A stretch of 7,925 nt of DNA from an uncultured bacterium (GTDB lineage: Bacteria; Cyanobacteriota; Vampirovibrionia; Gastranaerophilales; Gastranaerophilaceae), in the NCBI GenBank assembly GCA_902782905.1, contig CACZPB010000084.1, positions 1 through 7,925 on the forward strand. The letters run 5' to 3'. Position numbers and translations under genes: made by a program. Under the pieces are notes generated by a model. That model did no database searches. It was not told the DNA's origin and saw only the letters and a program-made list of their open reading frames with translations. Shown in pieces: positions 1 to 5,261 of the stretch (position 1 is the first letter of the stretch; each line of letters starts with the position of its first letter).

Positions 1-1198
1 AGAGCCTGAAAAATGCGAAATCTTTATCGTTGAGGGAGATTCAGCAGGCGGTTCCGCAAAACAAGGCAGAAACAGAATGTTCCAAGCAATTTTGCCTTTA
101 AGAGGAAAAATCCTGAACGTTGAAAAAGCAAGATTGGATAAAATTTATGCTAATAACGAAATTCAATCAATGGTTCAAGCGTTTGGTATAACAATAAGCA
201 AGAATGAAGAAGAATTTAATCTTGACAAACTTCGTTATCATAAAATCATCATCATGACCGATGCTGATGTAGATGGCGCTCACATTAGAACATTGTTATT
301 AACCTTCTTCTTCCGCTATGCAAAACCGCTTATTGAAAATGGCTATGTATACATCGCGCAGCCTCCTCTATTCAAGGTTACTCAAGGCAAGACTTCTGAG
401 TATTTATATGACGAACACGCACTTGATAAAATGCTCAAAGAACGCGGTATCAAATCTTTAAGCCTTTCTGATAAAACAAAATCTAAAATTAAATCAGGAG
501 ATGAACTTGCAGGATTGTTGGCAAACATGCAAACATTCTACAAAGCATACAATAACCCGATTTTGAACATAATTCCTTCTGTTGTTTTGAGAGGACTTAT
601 TCGTTCTGATGTTAAACCTGAAGATTTTGAAAACCAAGAAAGAATGACAGAAGTTGTTGAATACCTTGCTCACTACTTGAAAGATCACGCTGAAAACTAC
701 AATGTAGCAGAAGCTAAAAATTACAAGGTTGAACTCAAGTACAGCCCTGAAGTTGCAAGATATGCAATCCAGCTTGAGCTTTTTGAAAATGAACACGAAA
801 TGATTACGGCTAATATAATCAAATCAAACGAGTTTAAGCGACTCAAAAACGCTTATCCTCTGATTCGTGATTTCTTAATCGAAGAAGAAGAAAAACTTAT
901 CTTGGAAAGCGAAAACGGCGAAATTGATATTACATCATTTGAACAACTTCAAAAAATTGTTGACGACAGAGGTCAAAAAGGACTCCAAATCCAAAGATTT
1001 AAAGGTCTTGGTGAAATGATGCCTCAACAGCTTTGGGAAACAACAATGGATCCTGAGACAAGAACTCTTTTAAAGGTTAATCTGGAAGACGCAATGATGT
1101 GCGATCAATTATTTGATGTACTTATGGGCGACAAGGTTGAACCTCGCCGTGAGTTCATTGAAGCAAATGCTGTTTACGCAACAAATATTGATACATAA
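1..1198 (+). CDS. gyrB: DNA gyrase subunit B, C-terminal part (5' end outside window)
   Basis: GyrB is the ATPase and TOPRIM subunit of DNA gyrase, the type IIA topoisomerase that introduces negative supercoils with GyrA. The reading frame is open from base 2. It starts just before the TOPRIM motif EGDSAGGSAKQGRNR, whose Glu belongs to the metal site. PLRGKILNVEKAR and the acidic motif DADVDGAHIRTLLLTFFFRY follow. The C-terminal block has QRFKGLGEM, LWETTMDPETRTLL and MGDKVEPRREFIEANA, which favour GyrB over ParE. Between YDEHALDKML (about base 410) and QRFKGLGEM (about 990) lie roughly 190 residues, where short GyrB forms such as that of Bacillus have only a short linker. This resembles the TOPRIM insert known from Gram-negative GyrB. 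The ATPase and transducer domains lie upstream of the window. A promoter on the same strand starts four bases after the stop codon. Confidence 0.97.
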   Translation, partial: EPEKCEIFIVEGDSAGGSAKQGRNRMFQAILPLRGKILNVEKARLDKIYANNEIQSMVQAFGITISKNEEEFNLDKLRYHKIIIMTDADVDGAHIRTLLLTFFFRYAKPLIENGYVYIAQPPLFKVTQGKTSEYLYDEHALDKMLKERGIKSLSLSDKTKSKIKSGDELAGLLANMQTFYKAYNNPILNIIPSVVLRGLIRSDVKPEDFENQERMTEVVEYLAHYLKDHAENYNVAEAKNYKVELKYSPEVARYAIQLELFENEHEMITANIIKSNEFKRLKNAYPLIRDFLIEEEEKLILESENGEIDITSFEQLQKIVDDRGQKGLQIQRFKGLGEMMPQQLWETTMDPETRTLLKVNLEDAMMCDQLFDVLMGDKVEPRREFIEANAVYATNIDT

Positions 1199-1201
1199 CG
1201 G

Positions 1202-1230
1202 TTGACAAACTTAAGAAAATCGTAAATAAT
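1202..1230 (+). promoter_or_regulatory. Sigma70-type promoter just after gyrB, driving a putative antisense RNA
   Basis: A perfect -35 hexamer TTGACA (1202-1207) is followed by a 17-bp spacer and AATAAT (1225-1230), a five-of-six match to TATAAT. The expected start is a G at about 1235-1237. No plausible plus-strand gene with a ribosome-binding site follows before priA, which has its own promoter. The transcript would run antisense to the minus-strand peptide gene at 1274-1345. The weak point is the missing T at the first position of the -10 hexamer. Confidence 0.6.
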
Positions 1231-1250
1231 AAAAGTGCAGGGTGGCACTT
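1223..1250 (-). terminator. Intrinsic terminator candidate of the peptide mRNA
   Basis: Read on the minus strand, AAGTGC (1250-1245) pairs with GCACTT (1238-1233) around the loop CACCCT, followed by TTATTATTTA. It lies 24-41 bases past the peptide stop codon. The GTGCC part of this stem can also pair in a second hairpin with GGCAC at 1262-1258, so the 3' UTR has two competing folds. The same DNA forms the 5' end of the plus-strand RNA. Confidence 0.5.
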
Positions 1251-1338
1251 GCTTAAGGTGCCGTATATCCCCGCTATGAAGATAAATTGAATGCTATTGC
1301 TACAATTGCTATTGCTAGCAGTAGCATTATTATTTTTT
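1235..1338 (+). ncRNA. Putative antisense (antitoxin-type) RNA
   Basis: The RNA is inferred from the promoter at 1202-1230 and the terminator-like hairpin with T tract ending at about 1338, giving about 100 nt. Its 5' part can fold into a hairpin with core GGCAC (1244-1248) pairing GTGCC (1258-1262), extended by wobble pairs. It would be fully complementary to nearly all of the 23-codon peptide ORF and to its 3' UTR, but not to the Shine-Dalgarno region. Such 3'-overlapping convergent pairs are known from type I systems such as TxpA/RatA. No transcript evidence is available, so this is inference from signals on both strands. Confidence 0.5.
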
Positions 1339-1345
1339 CAATCAT
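1274..1345 (-). CDS. 23-residue hydrophobic membrane peptide, candidate type I toxin
   Basis: This small ORF starts at the ATG at 1345 and stops at TAG (1276-1274). The peptide begins MIEKIIMLLLAI, continues with alternating Ala, Ile and Val, and ends FNLSS. It is thus one short transmembrane helix with charged residues only near the N-terminus. AAGGAGGT (1360-1353) lies seven bases before the ATG and is one of the best ribosome-binding sites in the window. Length and composition recall single-helix type I toxins such as the Ibs peptides, but no sequence homology can be claimed. It has its own promoter, a structured leader, a terminator and a convergent antisense RNA candidate. Within the ORF the 10-bp unit GCTATTGCTA occurs twice (1293-1302, 1308-1317), encoding the Ala-Ile repeat. 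Alternatives are a small structural membrane subunit or a regulatory peptide. Confidence 0.65.
   Translation of the reverse strand: MIEKIIMLLLAIAIVAIAFNLSS
1313..1338 (+). terminator. Intrinsic terminator candidate of the antisense RNA (and perhaps gyrB)
   Basis: The stem TGCTA (1313-1317) pairs with TAGCA (1322-1326) around the loop GCAG. Two further pairs are possible beyond one mismatch. A T-rich tract follows at 1327-1338 and ends in six T. The stem is short, so termination strength is uncertain. gyrB has no other terminator-like structure before it. Confidence 0.45.
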
Positions 1346-1349
1346 AGCA

Positions 1350-1418
1350 GCTACCTCCTTTCTTGATCATTTTTCAATTGTAGATTGTGGTCAAGAAGTA
1401 AGTAGCGGTTATCTACTT
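1350..1418 (-). promoter_or_regulatory. Leader with Shine-Dalgarno-sequestering hairpin and competing hairpin
   Basis: In the minus-strand RNA, the leader segment 1406-1391 (GCTACTTACTTCTTGA) is complementary to 1366-1350, which contains the whole Shine-Dalgarno AAGGAGGT. There is one mismatch, one G-U pair and one bulged A, and the loop is about 24 nt. The first arm can instead pair upstream: AAGTAG (1418-1413) with CTACTT (1405-1400) around a 7-nt loop. The two folds exclude each other, so the leader could switch between translation-closed and translation-open states. Occlusion of the ribosome-binding site in the primary transcript is typical of type I toxin mRNAs. Confidence 0.6.
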
Positions 1419-1434
1419 TTAACCCTGCAAATAT

Positions 1435-1463
1435 ATTTTACAATGTATTTTCAAATTTGTCTA
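1435..1463 (-). promoter_or_regulatory. Sigma70-type promoter of the hydrophobic peptide gene
   Basis: On the minus strand TAGACA (1463-1458, five of six matches) is followed by a 17-bp spacer and TAAAAT (1440-1435, five of six). The predicted start near 1428 gives a leader of about 83 nt that contains both competing hairpins. The -35 element abuts the divergent priA promoter. Confidence 0.55.
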
Positions 1464-1464
1464 T

Positions 1465-1494
1465 TTGTTTTTTATGTAAAATTTCTGATATAAT
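1465..1494 (+). promoter_or_regulatory. priA promoter with extended -10; leaderless start
   Basis: A perfect extended -10 TGATATAAT (1486-1494) ends seven bases before the priA ATG at 1502. A weak -35, TTGTTT (1465-1470), lies 18 bp upstream, as is usual for extended -10 promoters. The expected transcription start falls on or within two bases of the ATG. There is no Shine-Dalgarno sequence between them, so the mRNA is probably leaderless. Confidence 0.65.
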
Positions 1495-1501
1495 AAACGA
1501 T

Positions 1502-3706
1502 ATGAAGTATGCGTTAGTTCTTGTAAATATAAAAGGATTGGGAGTAAAAACTTTTAGTTATTCAATTCCAGAGGAAATGAGAGAGATTATCCAAATTGGA
1601 CAGGCTGTACTTGTACCTTTTGGCAGACAGGGACTTATAAACGCATTTGTTGTCGGATTTTCTGATTATATATCCGGTGAGTTTAGGGTAAAAAAGATTA
1701 ATCGAATTTTAGATGAAACTCCGCTTTTTTCACTAAAGTATTTAAAGCTTTTAGAGTGGGTTGCAAATTATTATTGCACAGATTTTGTAACTGTTTTGAA
1801 TGCGGCGCTTCCTATGAAGCTTATAGAAAAAAATGCTAAAATAGAGCTTGCTGTATCCTTAATTAAAACTGAAGGAGATGGCTTAACAAAGCGTCAGCAA
1901 GAGATTTTAGCTCAATTAAAAGAGTCCGGAAAGTGTTCACTTATAGAATTTGAAGGAAGAGCTAAAACAACAAGGGCAACGATGAAAAAGCTTGCATCTT
2001 TGGGGTTTGTTAAGATAGAAGAAGAATACATCTACAGAAATCCGCTTTCTATTTTTGAGAACGTAAATACAGAGCCTCTATTTGAACTTCAGGGTGAACA
2101 AATCGATGCTTATGAGGGAATAAAGAAAAAATTTAAATCACCAAATCCAATATTACTTCACGGAGTTACGGCATCAGGAAAAACGGAGGTTTATTTTAAA
2201 CTCATTAAAGATGTAATTGATTCAGGGAAAAATGTCCTGTTTTTGGCTCCGGAAATTGCTCTTGCTTCACAACTCACAAAGCGTTTAGCAAGAAAATTTG
2301 GAATAAAAGACGTTGCAATCTGGCACAGCTCAATTTCTGACGGGGAAAAATATGATGTTTGGCAAAGACTCTACAGAAATGAAATAAAAATTCTCGCAGG
2401 GGCTCGCTCTGCCGTATTTGCACCGCTTCAAAACATTGGGCTTATAATAATTGACGAGGAGCACGAAGGTGCATATAAACAAACGAACCCTGCCCCAAGA
2501 TATGACGCAAGAGTTGTTGCAAGAAGACTTGCACAATTCTATCAAGCACCGCTTATTCTCGGCTCTGCAACACCTGATGTTTCAACATATTACTATGCAA
2601 CAAATAACAATAACCTGTTTGAGATGAGAAAACGTTTTAACAATTCCCCGTTTGCGAAACCTCAGGTTATAAACATGCAAGAATACGGAAAAGCCTCATA
2701 TAAAGGCATTATTTCAAAACCTTTGCAAACAGAAATTACAGAAACACTGGAGCGCGGCCAACAGGTAATTTTACTTATGAACAGGCGCGGTTATTCAACT
2801 TATACTCAGTGCAAAGCTTGCGGCACCGTAATTGAGTGTCCGGATTGTTCAATCCCGATGATTTGGCACACCAGTATCAAGAAGCTAAAATGTCACTATT
2901 GTAATAAAGAAGTATCATTCCCTGATTTTTGCCCGCAGTGCGGGAGTGATGCTCTTTCAACATCCGGAGTCGGAACGCAAAAAATTGAGCTTTTGATAAA
3001 AGAGCTTTATCCTGACGCTAGGGTAGAAAGGATAGACAGCGACATATTAACAAAGAAAAATGCTCACATAGAACTTTTGAATAAATTTCAAAAGGGCGAG
3101 ATTGACATTCTCGTCGGAACTCAAATGATTGCAAAAGGATTAGATAATCCAAACGTTACACTTGTAGGCGTTTTAAGCGCAGATTCAGGCTTTAATGTTC
3201 CGGATTACAGAGCATCTGAGCGCGGGTTTCAACTATTAACTCAGGTCGCTGGCAGAGCCGGCAGAGGAGATTTTAAAGGGAAGGTCCTTTTCCAAACGTA
3301 TAATCCCGACTACTATGCGTTCCAAACCGCAAAATCGCAAAATTACGAAAAGTTTTTTGAAACCGAAATCAAATCGCGCCAAGAATTTGATTATCCGCCA
3401 TTTAGTCAAATTATCAGGTTAATACTTTCTTCTGAAAATAATTTTAGAGCAGAAAAATCTGCAATGGAAATTGCAATGAGATTGAATACAATGACAGATA
3501 AATTCGGCTTTGGAGAGTATTTGGAGGTTTTAGGCCCAACACCTTGCGTAATTGAGAAAATAAACGGTTTTTATAGATTTCAAATTCTTATCAAAAATAA
3601 GCTTTCACAAAAAGGGCACGATTTTGTTTCAAAGTTTTTGCACAATATAACAATGCCAAAAGATATACGACTTGCAATAGATGTCGACCCGCTTGATATA
3701 TTGTAA
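1502..3706 (+). CDS. priA: Primosomal protein N' (PriA), replication-restart helicase
   Basis: PriA is a superfamily 2 3'-5' DNA helicase that recognises stalled forks and reloads the replisome. At 734 residues it has full family length. The N-terminal 3'-DNA-binding domain starts MKYALVLVNIKGLG and is followed by a winged-helix region. The helicase core shows Walker A GVTASGKTE (221-229), the DEEH box (318-321), GSATPD, and the motif run GTQMIAKGLDNPNV to QLLTQVAGRAGRG. Eight cysteines in CxxC pairs (437/440, 446/449, 464/467, 477/480) form the two zinc sites needed for primosome assembly. The frame extends upstream to an ATG at 1457, but that would place the promoter inside the gene and adds residues unlike PriA. 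The ATG at 1502 fits both the family N-terminus and the -10 element. Confidence 0.97.
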   Translation: MKYALVLVNIKGLGVKTFSYSIPEEMREIIQIGQAVLVPFGRQGLINAFVVGFSDYISGEFRVKKINRILDETPLFSLKYLKLLEWVANYYCTDFVTVLNAALPMKLIEKNAKIELAVSLIKTEGDGLTKRQQEILAQLKESGKCSLIEFEGRAKTTRATMKKLASLGFVKIEEEYIYRNPLSIFENVNTEPLFELQGEQIDAYEGIKKKFKSPNPILLHGVTASGKTEVYFKLIKDVIDSGKNVLFLAPEIALASQLTKRLARKFGIKDVAIWHSSISDGEKYDVWQRLYRNEIKILAGARSAVFAPLQNIGLIIIDEEHEGAYKQTNPAPRYDARVVARRLAQFYQAPLILGSATPDVSTYYYATNNNNLFEMRKRFNNSPFAKPQVINMQEYGKASYKGIISKPLQTEITETLERGQQVILLMNRRGYSTYTQCKACGTVIECPDCSIPMIWHTSIKKLKCHYCNKEVSFPDFCPQCGSDALSTSGVGTQKIELLIKELYPDARVERIDSDILTKKNAHIELLNKFQKGEIDILVGTQMIAKGLDNPNVTLVGVLSADSGFNVPDYRASERGFQLLTQVAGRAGRGDFKGKVLFQTYNPDYYAFQTAKSQNYEKFFETEIKSRQEFDYPPFSQIIRLILSSENNFRAEKSAMEIAMRLNTMTDKFGFGEYLEVLGPTPCVIEKINGFYRFQILIKNKLSQKGHDFVSKFLHNITMPKDIRLAIDVDPLDIL

Positions 3707-3759
3707 AATATAAAATTTTAAAAAATAGCAATTTTTATTTTTTAGAGTTTTACTATAGT

Positions 3760-4257
3760 ATGATTTACTCTAAAAATTTACAATCTTATATAACTCCGAC
3801 TATTGAAAAAACAGTTTTTGATGTTTCGAGCTACCGTAAAATCACAAAATATATGGTCAAAGACGGGAAAATACCTGTCGGACGGGTTAGTTTATCAGAT
3901 TTGCCAAATGGTGTATATGTAGAATTTATCGAAAATTTTAACCCGCATTTATATAAAAATTTTGGCTACGTTGCGGATCAAATTGAAGTCGAGCACTGCC
4001 TCAATCGTAACTTGAAAGAATTTGATATCATATCAAAAGCATCCTTAAACTCTCATGCATTACATTTTTTGAGAGGAAAACGTTTTGTAGAAAATTCAAT
4101 CAATGAAATAGTAAAAAATATTATAGAATCAACACCGTGGGGTCAGAAATTCCAAACAGCCTTTTTGAGCAGTGTAGATATGTTTATGCCAAAAGAGATG
4201 GTACAAAAATATTTAGGAATTATAAAAGCACTACCGCTGTTGAAGAATGTAAAATAA
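3760..4257 (+). CDS. Protein of unknown function, possibly GNAT-like fold
   Basis: The gene encodes 165 residues, starts 53 bp after priA on the same strand and is probably cotranscribed with it. The function is not recognised. The middle has alternating strand-like and helix-like segments (GRVSLSDLPNGVYVEFIENF, then EVEHCLNRNLKEFDIISKASLNS). These are followed by HFLRGKRF, which loosely recalls the late strand and loop of acetyltransferases of the GNAT type. No convincing acetyl-CoA loop is visible, so this is only a fold guess. The C-terminus is lysine- and leucine-rich (IIKALPLLKNVK). No signal peptide or membrane segment is seen. The start is uncertain because no Shine-Dalgarno precedes ATG 3760 and the frame stays open upstream into the end of priA. 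The 3' end faces the deaminase gene with 16 bases between stop codons. Confidence 0.75.
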   Translation: MIYSKNLQSYITPTIEKTVFDVSSYRKITKYMVKDGKIPVGRVSLSDLPNGVYVEFIENFNPHLYKNFGYVADQIEVEHCLNRNLKEFDIISKASLNSHALHFLRGKRFVENSINEIVKNIIESTPWGQKFQTAFLSSVDMFMPKEMVQKYLGIIKALPLLKNVK

Positions 4258-4273
4258 CAATTGATAGAAATAA

Positions 4274-4738
4274 TTACTGAACGCAAACTTCTTGTGGTTC
4301 TTCTAACTCTCGTTTAATATCGGCAACCGACACGTGAACAATTGGAGAATTATCATCTTTTTTTAGATAAACATCAACAATTCCTGCTTGAACAATGAAT
4401 CTTTTGCATAAGATGCAAATGATGTTGTGCCCATAAATGTACATTGTTGCTCCCATACTTCTGTCTTGTCCTGCTTGAATTATGGCATTTTGTTCGGCAT
4501 GAATAGAACGACAGGTTTCATAACAAGTCCCCGAAGGTATGTTATTTTTTATTCTGTAACATTCTCCTCTCTCATAGCATGATTCAACTCCCGACGGTGT
4601 TCCATTATAACCTGTAGCCTTAATTTTTTTATCTTGTCCTACAATTACAGCCCCTACTTGCGCTCTTAAACAATTCGAGCGAGACGAGCAAGTTTTTGCC
4701 ATATCCAAAAAATAATCAGTCCAAGATTTGATTGCCAT
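4274..4738 (-). CDS. dCMP deaminase family protein (ComEB-like)
   Basis: This zinc-dependent cytidine/deoxycytidylate deaminase family protein has 154 residues, the usual size. It probably converts dCMP to dUMP, feeding thymidylate synthesis. The N-terminal helix (WTDYFLDMAKTCSSRSNC) leads to QVGAVIV and GYNGTPSG, the substrate-side segment. The catalytic motif is H80-A-E82 (SIHAEQNAI) with zinc ligands H80, C108 and C111. Instead of the common PCxxC it has ICILC, so the proline is absent. Extra cysteines at 54, 60, 72 and 76 may form a structural zinc site as in phage and ComEB enzymes. AAGGAGA (4752-4746) precedes the ATG. It is convergent with the unknown gene at 3760-4257. dCMP versus free cytidine as substrate cannot be settled from sequence alone. 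Confidence 0.9.
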   Translation of the reverse strand: MAIKSWTDYFLDMAKTCSSRSNCLRAQVGAVIVGQDKKIKATGYNGTPSGVESCYERGECYRIKNNIPSGTCYETCRSIHAEQNAIIQAGQDRSMGATMYIYGHNIICILCKRFIVQAGIVDVYLKKDDNSPIVHVSVADIKRELEEPQEVCVQ

Positions 4739-4745
4739 AGTTGGT

Positions 4746-4766
4746 TCTCCTTACAAAATCATTATA
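4746..4766 (-). promoter_or_regulatory. -10 element and ribosome-binding site of the deaminase gene
   Basis: On the minus strand a perfect TATAAT (4766-4761) lies 8 bases before AAGGAGA (4752-4746), which is 7 bases before the ATG at 4738. This predicts a leader of about 16 nt. No good -35 hexamer is visible. The place for it falls inside the upstream terminator hairpin, so the promoter call is moderate while the ribosome-binding site is clear. Confidence 0.5.
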
Positions 4767-4770
4767 CAAT

Positions 4771-4799
4771 AAAAAAGAGTTACAAACTTTTGCAACTCT
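4771..4799 (-). terminator. Intrinsic terminator after the 48-residue acidic protein gene
   Basis: Read on the minus strand, AGAGTT (4799-4794) pairs with AACTCT (4781-4776). One mismatch is followed by an inner CAAA/TTTG helix, and a run of six T lies at 4776-4771 (the first is also the last base of the stem). It lies between the small acidic gene and the deaminase gene on the same strand. This separates them into two transcripts and supports the reality of the small gene. Confidence 0.65.
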
Positions 4800-4862
4800 A
4801 TATTTGGAGAAAAATGTATACTTTTTTAAGTCTTGCGCTAAATGCGCACACGAGGAGAAATT

Positions 4863-5009
4863 TTAAACAACGACCTCTTCTTTGAAATAATCGACGACGG
4901 TGTCTAATACATTATCAAAGAAGAAGTCCAACTCTTGTGACAATGTTGTGTCTAAATCAGTTTTTTCTAAATTATTAAATCTTGACAACATTTCATTTTC
5001 GATACGCAT
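4863..5009 (-). CDS. 48-residue acidic protein of unknown function
   Basis: This small ORF runs from the ATG at 5009 to TAA at 4865-4863. The protein begins MRIENEMLSRFNNLEKTD and ends DYFKEEVVV. It is rich in Asp, Glu and Phe, with a helix-like amphipathic middle (LSQELDFFFDNVLDTVVDYF) and no membrane segment or cysteine. Purine-rich ribosome-binding candidates AAAGGA and TAAGGAA lie just upstream (5025-5011). A hairpin terminator follows at 4799-4771. The plus-strand ORF over the same bases has no ribosome-binding site and a low-complexity translation, so the minus strand is preferred. The function is not recognised. The acidic, Phe-rich make-up would fit a small binding or regulatory protein, but that is a guess. 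Confidence 0.6.
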   Translation of the reverse strand: MRIENEMLSRFNNLEKTDLDTTLSQELDFFFDNVLDTVVDYFKEEVVV

Positions 5010-5094
5010 TTTCCTTAAATCCTTTCCTATTCAAATCTCTGAACTTATCTTTCGCTCACAATTCATATATCGGCAATTTTTTGAAAAACTTTAG

Positions 5095-5110
5095 CATTTT
5101 AATTAAAATG
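5095..5110. repeat. Perfect 16-bp AT-rich palindrome
   Basis: The sequence CATTTTAATTAAAATG is its own reverse complement. It sits in the spacer between the divergent small acidic gene (-) and dnaN (+), about 85 bp upstream of the former and 90 bp upstream of the dnaN -35. It could be an operator for a dimeric regulator of either gene. In AT-rich DNA such a palindrome may also arise by chance. Confidence 0.4.
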
Positions 5111-5199
5111 TTTACAATTCGTTACAAAGCTTTTATGTAAAATGGGCTAAGAATCACTGTTTATCTATTAATTCCTTTTTTTAAAAAGTCAAAATTTCC

Positions 5200-5255
5200 T
5201 TGTATTATTATATGATTTGTAATAAAATATCGTTGTATTGATAGATTTTAGGGGA
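5200..5255 (+). promoter_or_regulatory. Candidate dnaN promoter and ribosome-binding site
   Basis: TTGTAT (5200-5205) and TAAAAT (5223-5228) are separated by 17 bp and predict a start near 5235. AGGGGA (5250-5255) lies six bases before the ATG at 5262 and decides that start over the in-frame ATG at 5238, which lies close to the predicted transcription start and lacks a ribosome-binding site. The -35 matches consensus only in TTG, so the promoter is moderate. Confidence 0.45.
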
Positions 5256-5261
5256 TTTATT

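Noticed and set aside
1408..1416. TTATCTACT as a DnaA box near gyrB
   Set aside because: It is a 7-of-9 match to TTATCCACA, stands alone, and is explained by the leader hairpin; no cluster or dnaA gene supports an origin.
1287..1493. Plus-strand 68-residue ORF rich in Ile and Ala
   Set aside because: It lacks a ribosome-binding site and most of its hydrophobic start is the complement of the minus-strand peptide gene; it also runs through the priA promoter.
1457..1501. Upstream extension of priA to the ATG at 1457
   Set aside because: It would put the extended -10 element inside the gene and adds residues absent from the PriA N-terminus; the family start matches ATG 1502.
3707..3759. Possible terminator between priA and the unknown gene (TAAAAA/TTTTTA)
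   Set aside because: The stem has only A-T pairs and would be too weak to terminate transcription.
4821..4850. Small hairpin TGCGC/GCGCA
   Set aside because: Five base pairs with no T tract on either strand; no function can be supported.
4814..4885. Plus-strand 23-codon ORF with GGAG upstream
   Set aside because: The peptide has no notable character, no promoter or terminator is visible, and it overlaps the end of the minus-strand small gene.
4900..5094. Plus-strand 64-residue ORF (MSNTLSKKKSNSCDN...)
   Set aside because: No ribosome-binding site, and it lies antisense to the better supported 48-residue minus-strand gene.
5131..5143. TTTTATGTAAAAT shared upstream of priA (1470-1482) and upstream of dnaN
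   Set aside because: In DNA this AT-rich about one such 13-base match is expected by chance in a window of this size, and the surrounding spacing differs.
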